The notes under the pieces are model-generated. The model made no database searches. It was given only the letters and a program-made list of their open reading frames with translations, and was not told the origin of the DNA. A program made the translations under genes and the position numbers. DNA of 64,000 nucleotides from PALSA-600 sp963842335. GTDB lineage: Bacteria > Actinomycetota > Thermoleophilia > Gaiellales > Gaiellaceae. Each line of letters opens with the position of its first letter. Position 1 is the first letter of the stretch. The stretch is taken from assembly GCA_963842335.1 (NCBI GenBank), contig CAWJGF010000024.1, positions 62,001 to 126,000 of the forward strand. Reading direction: 5' to 3'. Below, in pieces: positions 17,764 through 26,964 of this stretch.

Positions 17764-20555
17764 GGTGTGACCTCCCTGACAGCTCGGTTTGGGGCGAGCG
17801 CACTCTGCACGTCGGCCTGGGTCGGCTCAGGCGTTCGACGGCGTCGATACCACTTGTCCGCCTCGACGACAACGGGCAAGAGTGCGGCGAGACCCAAGCA
17901 CGCGAGCCACTCCTTCCCCGTGAGCGAGGTGGTCAGCAGGCCCCTCTGGAGGCCGGGCAACTCCGTCGCGAGAACGATCATCGCCAGCGGGACCAGGGCG
18001 ATCCCGAGTGCCTTCAGCAACGGCGATGACAAACCGCTGGTCGGATCGCGGCGGTTCGTGAGCGCGTTGAAGACGGTTCCAAGGCCCATGACGACGAATG
18101 TCATCGTCAGCGACGCGGTCGGCACGTCAGTCCGCGGGGTGTCTGGCCCTGCGACGAGCGGGAAGAGGGCGCCGACGAACAGGGTGAACGCGTACAGGAC
18201 CCACAGGGTGATCGCCGCTCGATTCGTGATCGGCACCTTCGGGTCGCGCGGCGGCCTGTGCATGACGTCGGGCGCGCCGGGGTCGACGGCGATGATGACG
18301 ACGCCGGAGGCGGTCATGAAGACGAGCAGGTACAGCACCATCTGGGGTGTGAGGGCAACGCCCTTGTTGATGTCGAAGGTGGTGGCCGCGAGGAACAGGA
18401 AGACAAGCGACAACAGCTGAGTCATCTGGTAGCGGACGTACGAGACGACCTTCTCGTAGACCTTTCGTCCGATCTCGACGGCGTTCACGAGCGTGCCGAA
18501 GTTGTCGTCGGTGAGAATCATGCGACCGGCCTGCTTCGTCACTTCGCTGCCACTGCCCATCGCCACGCCGATGTCGGCCTGTTTCAACGCCGCCGCGTCA
18601 TTGACTGCATCTCCGGTCATCGCCACAATCAGCCCCCGCTCCTGCATCAACCTGGCGAGCCGGAGCTTGTCCTGCGGCGAGACACGGCCGAACACATGCA
18701 GCTCCGGAAGGCGGTTACCGAGCTCCTCATCCGTCATGGCCTGCAGTTCACTGCCACTGATCGCGCCTGGGCCGAGGCCGAGCGTCTCACCGATGGCCTG
18801 CGCGGTCACAGCATGGTCGCCCGTGATCATGCGCACGTCGATGCCCGCGCCGAGCGCGGTCTGGACCGCCGCCCTCGACGACGGGCGGAGCGGGTCGATG
18901 ATCCCGACCATGCCGACGAAGGCGAGGTCTTGGACGAGTGACATCGGGTCGGCGGTCATCGCTTCCGACTCACCGTCCTCGACGAAGCGCGCCGCGAACG
19001 CGAGCACGCGCAACCCCTTTCCGCCCATGCGGTCATTCGCGGCATCGATGCCCTCGCGCGCCTCGTCGATCGGCACCTGCGAGCCGTCCGGGCCGCGGGA
19101 GTGCGTGCAGCGCGCCAGGACGACGTCGGGGCCGCCCTTGACCAGTTGAACCACGCGCTCGGTGCCTTCGAGCGTCATCCGATGGAATGTCGCCATGAAC
19201 TTGTAGTCGGAATCGAACGGGACCTCGCCGATGCGCGGATAGGCACGCCGGGTCTCCTCGGCGTCCACGCCGAGCTTGGCCGCGAGCACGACGAGCGCCG
19301 CTTCGGTCGGATCACCGACCACGCCGCCGTCGTCGCCGACGGTCGCGTCGCTATCGAGCACGAGGCCGAGCGCGAGCCGGGTGAAGTCCGGCACAGGTGC
19401 GCCGGCGACCGATCTGAGAGCCCCACTCTTGCGGTAGCCCTCGCCCTCGACCGTGAACCAAGCGTTCCCGGTGTAGAGGGTCGAGACCATCATCTGGTTC
19501 AGCGTCAGCGTCCCCGTCTTGTCGGTGTTGATCGCGCTCGTCGCACCGAGCGTCTCGACATCGGTGAGGTTCTTGACCACCGCTTTCGAGTCGGCGAGCT
19601 GTTTCGCGCCCATCGAAAGCAGTCCAGAGACGAACGCCGGCATGCCCGTCGGGATCGCAGAGATCGCCATCGCCGTTCCCAGGAGCAGCACGTCGCTGAA
19701 CTTCTCACCCCGAGCGACACCGACGATGACGATGAACGCAACGGCGCCCCACGCGATGAACCCGAGCACGTAGGTCAGCTTTCCGAGCTCCTTCTGGAGC
19801 GGCGACCGCGTGCGCGTGACCGACGTCAGCATCGTCGCGATCTTCCCCATCTCGGTTTCCATGCCGGTTCCGGTCACCAGCAGCGCGGCCGTGCCTCGGG
19901 TCACTGAGGTGTTCTGGAACAGCATGTTCGAGCGGTCACCGAGCGCCACGTCAGGCCCGGTCAGTGTCGCCGCGTCTTTGGCGATCGGCGCGCTCTCCCC
20001 GGTCAACGCCGCTTCCTGTGTCTCGAGCGTCGCGGAGTGGACGATGCGGCCGTCCGCCGGCACGACATCGCCCGCCTCAACTTCGACGATATCGCCGGGC
20101 ACGACATCGATCGCCGGCACGAGCATCAACGAGCCGTCGCGAAGGACTTTCGCCTGAGGAACCTGCAGGTTGGCAAGCGCGTCGATGCTCGCCTTGGCCT
20201 TCAGCTCCTGGCGCGTACCGAGAACGACGTTGAGCAGGATGAGCAGCCCGACGATCACTCCGGTCGAGACCTCCCCGATCACGAAGCTCACCGCGACGAC
20301 GGCGATCAGCATGATGTTCATCGGGTCGCGCAACTGCTGCAGCGCGACCGCCCACAGCGACGGCGGCTCCTCCTTGCCGATCTCGTTCGGGCCGTAGCGT
20401 GCCAGGCGTGCCGTCGCCTCGCCGCTCGTCAGGCCGGCGGCCGCGTCGGTGTTCAGCTCGGCAACGACAGCGGCGACGTCGAGGGTGTACGGCTGCACGG
20501 ATGCCTCGGTCGTACCTGCGCCGCCATCAGGCTTCGGTTCGGTCACGCTACTCAT
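17760..20555 (-). CDS. P-type cation ATPase (P2-like) with atypical motifs
   Basis: 931 residues with the order of a P2-type pump: N-terminal cation-ATPase domain, helices 1-2, actuator domain with LTGESAPI, helices 3-4, phosphorylation site DKTGTLT with Asp345, nucleotide domain, hinge near Asp649, and about six C-terminal helices. Two positions differ from the usual text. Helix 4 reads AIPTGMPAF at about 300-308, where Ca2+/Na+ pumps have PEGLP, so the ion-binding Glu is missing. The hinge reads TGDAVNDAAALK instead of TGDGVNDAPALK. The ion is therefore uncertain. A strong SD (AAGGAGA) precedes ATG 20555. It is co-transcribed with PPK2 and two SulP genes. Confidence 0.9.
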   Translation of the reverse strand: MSSVTEPKPDGGAGTTEASVQPYTLDVAAVVAELNTDAAAGLTSGEATARLARYGPNEIGKEEPPSLWAVALQQLRDPMNIMLIAVVAVSFVIGEVSTGVIVGLLILLNVVLGTRQELKAKASIDALANLQVPQAKVLRDGSLMLVPAIDVVPGDIVEVEAGDVVPADGRIVHSATLETQEAALTGESAPIAKDAATLTGPDVALGDRSNMLFQNTSVTRGTAALLVTGTGMETEMGKIATMLTSVTRTRSPLQKELGKLTYVLGFIAWGAVAFIVIVGVARGEKFSDVLLLGTAMAISAIPTGMPAFVSGLLSMGAKQLADSKAVVKNLTDVETLGATSAINTDKTGTLTLNQMMVSTLYTGNAWFTVEGEGYRKSGALRSVAGAPVPDFTRLALGLVLDSDATVGDDGGVVGDPTEAALVVLAAKLGVDAEETRRAYPRIGEVPFDSDYKFMATFHRMTLEGTERVVQLVKGGPDVVLARCTHSRGPDGSQVPIDEAREGIDAANDRMGGKGLRVLAFAARFVEDGESEAMTADPMSLVQDLAFVGMVGIIDPLRPSSRAAVQTALGAGIDVRMITGDHAVTAQAIGETLGLGPGAISGSELQAMTDEELGNRLPELHVFGRVSPQDKLRLARLMQERGLIVAMTGDAVNDAAALKQADIGVAMGSGSEVTKQAGRMILTDDNFGTLVNAVEIGRKVYEKVVSYVRYQMTQLLSLVFLFLAATTFDINKGVALTPQMVLYLLVFMTASGVVIIAVDPGAPDVMHRPPRDPKVPITNRAAITLWVLYAFTLFVGALFPLVAGPDTPRTDVPTASLTMTFVVMGLGTVFNALTNRRDPTSGLSSPLLKALGIALVPLAMIVLATELPGLQRGLLTTSLTGKEWLACLGLAALLPVVVEADKWYRRRRTPEPTQADVQSALAPNRAVREVTP

Positions 20556-20561
20556 CGGTCA

Positions 20562-20568
20562 TCTCCTT
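20562..20568 (-). promoter_or_regulatory. Shine-Dalgarno AAGGAGA
   Basis: On the reverse strand, 6 nt before ATG 20555 of the P-type ATPase gene. This is a clear leadered start, unlike most genes in the window. Confidence 0.6.
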
Positions 20569-20586
20569 CCAGGTACGAGCACTCTC

Positions 20587-22326
20587 TCATTCCGGACCTT
20601 CCTCTGGCAGCCCCCTTTGTTCGGACGGTTGTTGCGCACCCCAGCTCACGTCTTTCTCTCGACGGAATGCGGCAACGGCGGCGTCGATCGTCGGGAAGAA
20701 ATGCTGAGGGTTGACCGTGCGGGTGAGGTGGTAGCGCTCGATCTTGGCGCGAACCGGGTCTTTCATCTCCGCGAAGACGAGCGAGACGCCGCTCGCATTG
20801 AGTTCCTCGTCGAGGTCCTCGAGCATGTCGGCGGCAGTCGTGTCCACGTCGGTGATCGGCTCGGCTGCGACGACGATCCAGGTGGGCTTCGGCTGGGCCG
20901 AGGCGAGCTTGCGGATCTGATCGCGGAAGGTCCTCGCGTTTGCGAAGAAGAGCTGGGCGTCGAAACGGAACATCACGAGGCCCGGGAGCACGGCAGCATC
21001 GGGACGGGCGGACAGGTCGTGGTAGCCGGGAAGGCCGTCGACGCGGCCGAGCACCGCCTGATAGGGCCACCAAGCGTGACGGAACACGCTGACGATCGAC
21101 AGCGCGACGGCGACGGCGATGCCGGCAAGCACGCCGAGGAGGACGACTCCGAGGAAGGCGGCGATCGCTACGAGAAAGTCCTCGCGCCGCTGGTGCCAGA
21201 GCCGGACCGTCCCGGGGATGTCGGCGAGCGAGAGCGAGGCGACGATCACGACCGCCGCGAGCGTGGGCTGAGGCAGGTTCCGGAGCAAGCCGGGTACGAG
21301 CACGAGCATCAGCACGATCGCCAGCGCTCCGACCAGGCCCGTCACCTGGGTCTTCGCGCCCGACTGCTCGGCAACGGCCGTGCGCGATCCGCTCGTGCTG
21401 ACCGGAAAGCCCTGGAAGAACCCTGCGGCGATATTGGCCGCGCCGATGCCGATCATCTCCTGACTCCCGTCGAACTCCTGTCCGGATCGCGTCGCAAACG
21501 CAGATGCTGTCGCGATCGTGTCGGCCAAGGTGACGATCACGATCCCGAGTGCCCCACCGACGAGGAGTGACAAGTCGGAGAGATGAACACTTGGAATCGT
21601 GAGGGGCGGGAACCCTTGCGGCAGCGTGCCGACGAGCTTCACTCCGTGCTCGTCGAGGTGGAACACCCGGGCCGCGACGATCGAAAGCACGACCGCCACG
21701 AGAACGCCCGGCAGCTTTGGAAGAACGCGCTGGAGCACGACGATCAGCGCAATACCGACGAGACCGATCGCGAGCGCCGCTGTCACCGTCTCGCCGTCTC
21801 TGACACCGTTGACGAAACCCCTCGTCTCGGCGATGAAGCCGTTTGCATCGATCGAGAAGCCGAACAGCTTCGGCAACTGACCGACCAGGATCGTGAGGGC
21901 GAGGCCGTTCATGTAGCCGATCATGGTCGGCTTCGAGAGCAGATCGGCGACGAATCCGAGCTTGAGGATCCCGCCGAGCACGGTGATGCCACCGACGAGC
22001 AGTGCGAGCATCGAAGCGAGCGCGATCGCTCTCTCCGGATCGCCGTTCGCCCCCACGAGCGGCAGCAGGGTCGCCGCGATCATCGGGCCAAGCGACGAGT
22101 CCGGACCGAGCACGAGGATTCGAGACGGCCCGAAGATCGCATACCCCGTCAGGCAGAGGATCGACGTGTACAGGCCGGTGATCGGCGGTAGGCCGGCAAG
22201 CTCGGCGTAGGCCATCCCCTGTGGCACGAGGAGCGCGACCAGAACGAGGCCGGCGACGAGATCCTTCTTCAGCCAGGCGGCCTTGTAGGTAGCAAGAGCA
22301 CGCACTCCTGGAACAGCCGACAACAT
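20587..22326 (-). CDS. SulP family anion transporter with STAS domain (second copy)
   Basis: 579 residues. LVPQGMAYAELAGLPPITGL is the SulP signature, followed by about 12 membrane helices and a C-terminal STAS domain (residues ~440-550) with WIVVAAEPITDVDTTAADML. It differs clearly from the SulP at 15.2-16.9 kb, so this is not a recent duplication. Its cargo (sulfate, bicarbonate or other anion) is not decidable here. It lies 31 nt before the ATPase gene and 34 nt after the MFS gene on the same strand. Confidence 0.9.
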   Translation of the reverse strand: MLSAVPGVRALATYKAAWLKKDLVAGLVLVALLVPQGMAYAELAGLPPITGLYTSILCLTGYAIFGPSRILVLGPDSSLGPMIAATLLPLVGANGDPERAIALASMLALLVGGITVLGGILKLGFVADLLSKPTMIGYMNGLALTILVGQLPKLFGFSIDANGFIAETRGFVNGVRDGETVTAALAIGLVGIALIVVLQRVLPKLPGVLVAVVLSIVAARVFHLDEHGVKLVGTLPQGFPPLTIPSVHLSDLSLLVGGALGIVIVTLADTIATASAFATRSGQEFDGSQEMIGIGAANIAAGFFQGFPVSTSGSRTAVAEQSGAKTQVTGLVGALAIVLMLVLVPGLLRNLPQPTLAAVVIVASLSLADIPGTVRLWHQRREDFLVAIAAFLGVVLLGVLAGIAVAVALSIVSVFRHAWWPYQAVLGRVDGLPGYHDLSARPDAAVLPGLVMFRFDAQLFFANARTFRDQIRKLASAQPKPTWIVVAAEPITDVDTTAADMLEDLDEELNASGVSLVFAEMKDPVRAKIERYHLTRTVNPQHFFPTIDAAVAAFRREKDVSWGAQQPSEQRGLPEEGPE

Positions 22327-22360
22327 TTGCTCTCGAACGTGACACGCCGGGAAGGCGTGC

Positions 22361-23962
22361 TCAGCCCAGCGCCACGCCTTCGATCGAGCTGGCAGGCGTC
22401 GGGTCGGGGAGGCGTCTCATCCGGAACGCGTTGAGCAGCCCCAAGAGGCTGGCGAAGAATGGGACGAGGAGCGCGACCTGAAGCGACCGATCTCGTGCTT
22501 GCTTGTTGATGCTGAGTATCTCGGCTTGGATGTCCTTCGGTTCCTTGACGAGAAGCGGCTCGAGCTGAGAATTGCTCATGATCTCGGCGTCGTGCTCCAG
22601 CGTTTTCGAGATCTGCTGCTGCTGAGCAGGCGGGATCACCGAGCTGTCGTTCACGAGCCTGGTGAAATCGAACGCGAGGAACGCGAGCATGATGCCGCCC
22701 GCCATCGCGAGCCCGAACGAGAGCCCGAACGACCCGGCTGCGGAGTTGACTCCGGCTGCCTCGCTGACCCGTTCTTCCTCGATCGGGGAGAGCGTGTAGT
22801 TGTTGAGCTGGGACACGAGCAGGCCGAGCCCGGAGCCGACGATGAGCAACGGGATGACCAGCGCCCAACCCGAGTGCGTGCGAGGCACGATCGGGATGAT
22901 CAGGCCCATCCCGACCGTGCTCAGCAGGAAGCCGGTCAAGACGATGTTGCTCGGGCGTCTCTTCCCGGCCCGCCGCCCGGCCAGCAACGCCACACCGAAC
23001 ATGCTCAGCGACAGCGGAGCGAGCGACAGACCCGCTTGCATCGCGTTGTACTCGAGTGTCATCTGCAGGAAGATCGGCAGCGCGATCATCGCGCCGCCCA
23101 GGGTGATCTGCTGCAGCATCTGCTGGGAGATCCCGATCGTGAAGTGCGGAAACCGGAACAAGCCGGGGTCGAGGAGCGTCACCTTCCCTTCTCGCTTGCG
23201 ACGTACGAGCCAGTACGCGAGGAGCGCCAGCGCAACGGCTCCAATCGCCATCAGCAGGCCGACCGACTCGCCGCCTTCCTGCCAAACGAGGATCCCGAGC
23301 ACGAGGCCGCCCATGCCGAACACGGAAAGGATGGCTCCGACGAAGTCGATCTGCCGAGGCCCGGAGTAGGGCACATCGTGCACGAGCTTGATTTGGGACA
23401 ACACGATCGCGATGACCACGACCTCGAGGAGGAAGCCGACGCGCCACGACAGATATGTCGTGACGAATCCACCGAGCAGCGGCCCGACAGCAGCTGCGAT
23501 TGCAGCCGCCGCTCCGACCAGCGCGTAGGCCTTGGTGCGCGCAGCGCCCTCGAAGTTCCCATGGATGAGGGACTGCATGGCGGGAAGCAGCAGCGACGCG
23601 CCAAGGCCGCCGACAATCGCCCAGAAGATGATGATCGCGGTCAGGCTCTGCGCGAGCGTCATCGCCGCCGCGCCGACGGCATAGGCGAGCAGGCCGAGCA
23701 CGTAGGCGCGTTTGCGCCCGATCAGATCACCGATCTTGCTGCTGATCAGAATGAACGCCGCAGACACCAGCGCCTCGAGCGCAATCGCCGACTGCACGCC
23801 GCTCACGGTGGTGTGCAGATCGGCAACGACCGCTGAGATCGAGACGTTCATCAGCGAGGTGTCCACCACGAGCACGAACATCGCCATCGCCAATAGCACG
23901 GCGAGCTTGGAATTCCCGGCGCCTTCGTCCTCCGACACGCCGCTGGCAGCTATCTCGCTCAT
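22361..23962 (-). CDS. MFS transporter, DHA2 (EmrB/QacA-like) drug:H+ antiporter family
   Basis: 533 residues with about 14 hydrophobic segments, the number expected for the DHA2 branch. The first helix has FVLVVDTSLMNVSISAV, like motif D1, and GDLIGRKRAYVLG is the loop 2-3 motif A. The segment between the last two helices is long and charged (VIPPAQQQQISKTLEHDAEI), as in several DHA2 proteins. It probably exports small organic compounds using the proton gradient. It is the first gene of the reverse-strand block, and no regulator gene is next to it. Confidence 0.88.
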   Translation of the reverse strand: MSEIAASGVSEDEGAGNSKLAVLLAMAMFVLVVDTSLMNVSISAVVADLHTTVSGVQSAIALEALVSAAFILISSKIGDLIGRKRAYVLGLLAYAVGAAAMTLAQSLTAIIIFWAIVGGLGASLLLPAMQSLIHGNFEGAARTKAYALVGAAAAIAAAVGPLLGGFVTTYLSWRVGFLLEVVVIAIVLSQIKLVHDVPYSGPRQIDFVGAILSVFGMGGLVLGILVWQEGGESVGLLMAIGAVALALLAYWLVRRKREGKVTLLDPGLFRFPHFTIGISQQMLQQITLGGAMIALPIFLQMTLEYNAMQAGLSLAPLSLSMFGVALLAGRRAGKRRPSNIVLTGFLLSTVGMGLIIPIVPRTHSGWALVIPLLIVGSGLGLLVSQLNNYTLSPIEEERVSEAAGVNSAAGSFGLSFGLAMAGGIMLAFLAFDFTRLVNDSSVIPPAQQQQISKTLEHDAEIMSNSQLEPLLVKEPKDIQAEILSINKQARDRSLQVALLVPFFASLLGLLNAFRMRRLPDPTPASSIEGVALG

Positions 23963-24145
23963 CGGTGAGATGTAAGTCGTACAGCAGCCGAGCCCAAAGG
24001 GGAAATCCGGTCAGCCGGCCCGCGCAGCCGACACCGGGATCGGCCCGCGCACGCCGATAGAGCTACCCGCGCGGCGCGGCGTCGCGAAACTTGCGATTCT
24101 TCGCGGTGGAGGAGCGCAAACACGAGAAGCGCTGGCCACGAAAAC

Positions 24146-24153
24146 AAAGGAGA
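24146..24153 (+). promoter_or_regulatory. Shine-Dalgarno AAAGGAGA
   Basis: Strong SD ending 4 nt before GTG 24158, which fixes the start of the DUF1269 gene. Confidence 0.65.
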
Positions 24154-24157
24154 CCGC

Positions 24158-24664
24158 GTGAGCACGAGCACAGTGGAGATCTTCGTTGCGACGTACGGCA
24201 CGGAGGACGGGGCCGCCGCGGCTGCCAAGGATTTTCAGGCGGCCGAGCGGGACGGCGCGATCGACCTGATCGATGCGGCGGTGATCGTTCACACCGCAGA
24301 CGGCAAGGTCAAGTTCGAGGAGACCGCCGATCCGAGCGGGAAGAAGTGGGCGAAGCGCGGGGCGATCGCGGGTGGGGTCGTCGGCCTGATCTTCCCGCCG
24401 AGCATCATCGTCTCCGCCGCCGTCGGCGGAGGCGCCGGCGGGCTGTGGGGCAAGATCCGCGACAAGGGCTTCAAGGATGAGGATCTGAAGGAGATCGGCG
24501 ACAGCCTGCCGCCCGGCACGTCGGCGATCATCGCCGTCGCGGAGGACCGGATGGTCGAGCAGCTGGAGCGCTCGATCAGCGGCTACGAGAAGATCAGCAA
24601 GCACGCAGTCTCCGCCGAAGCCGCCGCCACGATCGTGGCCGAGGTGGACGACAGCTCCGAATAG
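24158..24664 (+). CDS. DUF1269-type protein with glycine-rich hydrophobic hairpin
   Basis: 168 residues. A ferredoxin-like N-terminal domain (VEIFVATYGTEDGAAAAAKD) is followed by a hydrophobic Gly/Ala-rich segment at about 68-95 (AGGVVGLIFPPSIIVSAAVG), and then a C-terminal half (LPPGTSAIIAVAEDRMVEQL). This arrangement is that of DUF1269 proteins, whose role is unknown and which are often stress-associated. It is monocistronic, preceded by a good SD and followed by a strong hairpin. The 195 nt between it and the divergent MFS gene hold this SD but no promoter I can name with confidence. Confidence 0.85.
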   Translation: MSTSTVEIFVATYGTEDGAAAAAKDFQAAERDGAIDLIDAAVIVHTADGKVKFEETADPSGKKWAKRGAIAGGVVGLIFPPSIIVSAAVGGGAGGLWGKIRDKGFKDEDLKEIGDSLPPGTSAIIAVAEDRMVEQLERSISGYEKISKHAVSAEAAATIVAEVDDSSE

Positions 24665-24678
24665 ACGCTTGGACGTGA

Positions 24679-24706
24679 CCGGCGGGAGACAGTCGTCTCC
24701 CGCCGG
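24679..24706 (+). terminator. hairpin terminator candidate
   Basis: A perfect 12-bp stem (CCGGCGGGAGAC with its complement) and AGTC loop lie 14 nt after the DUF1269 stop. There is no T tract, so termination may work from either side between the two convergent genes. A palindrome CCCTCTAGAGGG follows at 24716-24727. Confidence 0.65.
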
Positions 24707-24764
24707 CCCTCTCAGCCCTCTAGAGGGTTGATGTGGACTTGCGCGTGCATTTCACATCGGCCCT

Positions 24765-26132
24765 CTAATACGCCCCGCGCTGCGAGAAGACGACGAGCGG
24801 CGTCTTGAAGAGAATCGTCACGTCCAGCCAGATCGACCAGTTCTCGAGGTAGTAGAAGTCGAGCCGCACGAGGTCGTCGAAGCTGAGGTCCGAGCGGCCG
24901 GCGATCTGCCACAGCCCCGTGATGCCCGGCAGGACGTTGTAGCGGCGGCGATGCCACAGCTCGAGCAAGTCGTAGTCGCGCACGGGCAGCGGGCGCGGGC
25001 CGACGAGTGACATCTCGCCGCGCAGCACGTTCAGCACGTTCGGAATCTCATCGAGTGAGAACCGCCGCAGCACGCGGCCGACGGGCGTCACGCGTGGGTC
25101 GTCGCGGATCTTGAAGAGTGCTCCAGTCGCCTCGTTCGCTCCTTCGAGCTCTTCCTTCTGCAGTTCCGCCCCCTGCACCATCGTGCGGAACTTGCGCATG
25201 TGGAACGCCTGCTCGCCGAGGCCGATTCGCTCGTCCGAGTAGAGCACCGGGCCACGTGAGGAGAGCTTGATCGCCAGCGCAATCACGACCCAGACCGGCA
25301 GGCCGACGACAACGATCAGGCTGGCGACCGCGACGTCGAAGACCCGCTTCGTCGCCCAGTCTGTGCCGGCGAAGATCGGCGGACGCAACTCGAAGAGCGG
25401 CACACCCTGCCCCGGGACATACTCACCGCGCTCGATCAACAGCTCGGTCGTACGTGGCGCAACTCGCACCTTCACTCCGCGGCGATGCGCCGCTTCGACG
25501 ATCTCGAGCAGCCGGCTGTCGTCGAGACCCGCGTCCGCCACGATCAACTCGTCGAGTTGCTCCGCCGCAAGCGCGCGCTCGACCTCGGGACCCGGCTCGA
25601 TCTCGCCTGCGTAGTCGTAGTAGATGCCGCCGCGACTGGCGCCGAGCGTCTCACGCAGATGCGCGCGCGAAGCGGCGTCACCGACGAGCACGGCCTTGCG
25701 GCGCACCCCGACGGCTTTCAGCAGCATCCCGGTGAGGCTCTCGTAGCACGCACGGAACAGTCCGATCAGCGCGGCGACGAAGATCGCGCCGACGATGTAG
25801 AGACCGAACGTCGTGAAGTGCTGGCCGGTGCCGACTGCGAAGGCGAGCGCCAGCGCAGCGACGAGGAATGTGCTCGGGACGACGCGGCCGGCCCCCTCTC
25901 TCAGCTCGCGCGGCGCGTAGAGCCCGGCCCGCCAGAAGACGAGCAGCAGCAGGAGGATCAGAAAGGCGAGCCAGGTGGTCTCGTGGTCCCAGAGGAGGCC
26001 CCAGAGGACAGGTCTCGGATCGAAGATGACCGAGCGCAAGGCCAGCGCGCAGTAGAGGCCGAGCACGAGCCCGCTGATGTCGATCGTGACCAGCATCGCG
26101 ATCGAGACGAGCCGGCGGACGAGCGTCTTCAT
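24765..26132 (-). CDS. polyprenyl-phosphate hexose-1-phosphate transferase (WbaP/CpsE-like)
   Basis: 455 residues. Four N-terminal membrane helices (to about residue 130) precede a nucleotide-binding-like domain (KAVLVGDAASRAHLRETL). A fifth hydrophobic segment then leads into the catalytic domain, which has FHMRKFRTMVQGAEL, RRFSLDEIPNVLNVLRGEM and SLVGPRPLPVRDYD, ending in LPGITGLWQIAGRS. This is the large polyPNPT type that starts glycan assembly by moving sugar-1-phosphate to undecaprenyl phosphate at the inner membrane. A small sugar transferase at 54.1-54.7 kb is a second initiator. The ATG at 26132 is 78 nt after the preceding gene. Confidence 0.92.
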   Translation of the reverse strand: MKTLVRRLVSIAMLVTIDISGLVLGLYCALALRSVIFDPRPVLWGLLWDHETTWLAFLILLLLLVFWRAGLYAPRELREGAGRVVPSTFLVAALALAFAVGTGQHFTTFGLYIVGAIFVAALIGLFRACYESLTGMLLKAVGVRRKAVLVGDAASRAHLRETLGASRGGIYYDYAGEIEPGPEVERALAAEQLDELIVADAGLDDSRLLEIVEAAHRRGVKVRVAPRTTELLIERGEYVPGQGVPLFELRPPIFAGTDWATKRVFDVAVASLIVVVGLPVWVVIALAIKLSSRGPVLYSDERIGLGEQAFHMRKFRTMVQGAELQKEELEGANEATGALFKIRDDPRVTPVGRVLRRFSLDEIPNVLNVLRGEMSLVGPRPLPVRDYDLLELWHRRRYNVLPGITGLWQIAGRSDLSFDDLVRLDFYYLENWSIWLDVTILFKTPLVVFSQRGAY

Positions 26133-26210
26133 CGGAGCCGATGCGAGGAGGTACGGGTCGGACCGCGCGCTCGTCTTCGAACGGTGGCTCGTCGCTCACG
26201 ATCCGTTCGC

Positions 26211-26964
26211 TCATCGGGCGATCGTAGCCTCGTCCCAGGAGACCTCCGAAACGGCGTAGCCCGCCCGGTCGGCGAGCTCGGCGAGGGTAAGCGGCGTGAA
26301 TCGGAGACCGAGGTAGCGCAGAAGCCAGCCGAGCGCGGTCGAGCGCCGGTGGTCGACGAGCTCCCAGTCGTGGAAGTGGACGTGCACCGGGCCTCGTCAG
26401 GCGCAACAGCCCGCGGGCGAGCATGCCGAGCGAATGCGTCGCCGGCAGCTCGAGGAGCGGCGCTCCGGAACGCAGGCGAAGGCGCACGGGCGCCGCCAGC
26501 TGCAGGCGCGGAGCGTCTGCGGCGAGATACGTCTGCCGGAACGTGGTCGCGGTGCAGTCGACGTAGGCGAGCTCCGCGAGCTTCTCCGCAAGCGGTGCGT
26601 CGAGGTACCACCCGCCGCCGCAGAAGAAGCGCGGCTCCAGGTCGCGGTCGCGGAGCCACTTCGCCTCGGCGCCCACGGTCGCGGCCGCGTCGACGCCGAC
26701 CGGCGGTCGCGCCTCCTTCGGGCCGCCCCAGTGCGTGTGGTGACCGAGCGGCGCCAGTGAGGCCGCAATCCGGGCACGCTCGAGCCACACTCCTTCGTTC
26801 TCACCGGCTGCGAGATCCGGCGGCCGGAGGAACGGAGTGACCGCGAACCCGCCGGGCCTGCGGCGCAGCAGGCGCTCGAACGCTGCCCAGCAGCGGTCGT
26901 CGAGTGGTGACTCGGCGTGGCAGGAGACGACCGCGTAGCGTTCAAGCCCGTTCACAGTGCGCAT
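26211..26964 (-). CDS. polysaccharide-deacetylase-like protein, one frameshift
   Basis: About 250 residues once a one-base deletion near 26395 is repaired. The clean part starts MRTVNGLERYAVVSCHAE and contains LGHHTHWGG, a His-rich loop in the place of the NodB zinc motif, and RFFCGGGWYLD. Beyond the shift the reading continues VHVHFHDWELVDHR and ends at TGA 26211. The His and Asp positions suggest a metal-dependent hydrolase of the CE4 fold, possibly a sugar N-deacetylase. Without an alignment, activity is uncertain. The start overlaps the divergent GT39 start by 8 nt. Confidence 0.7.

Noticed and set aside
22499..23836. 445-codon forward frame opposite the MFS gene
   Set aside because: Antisense shadow with charged low-complexity text.
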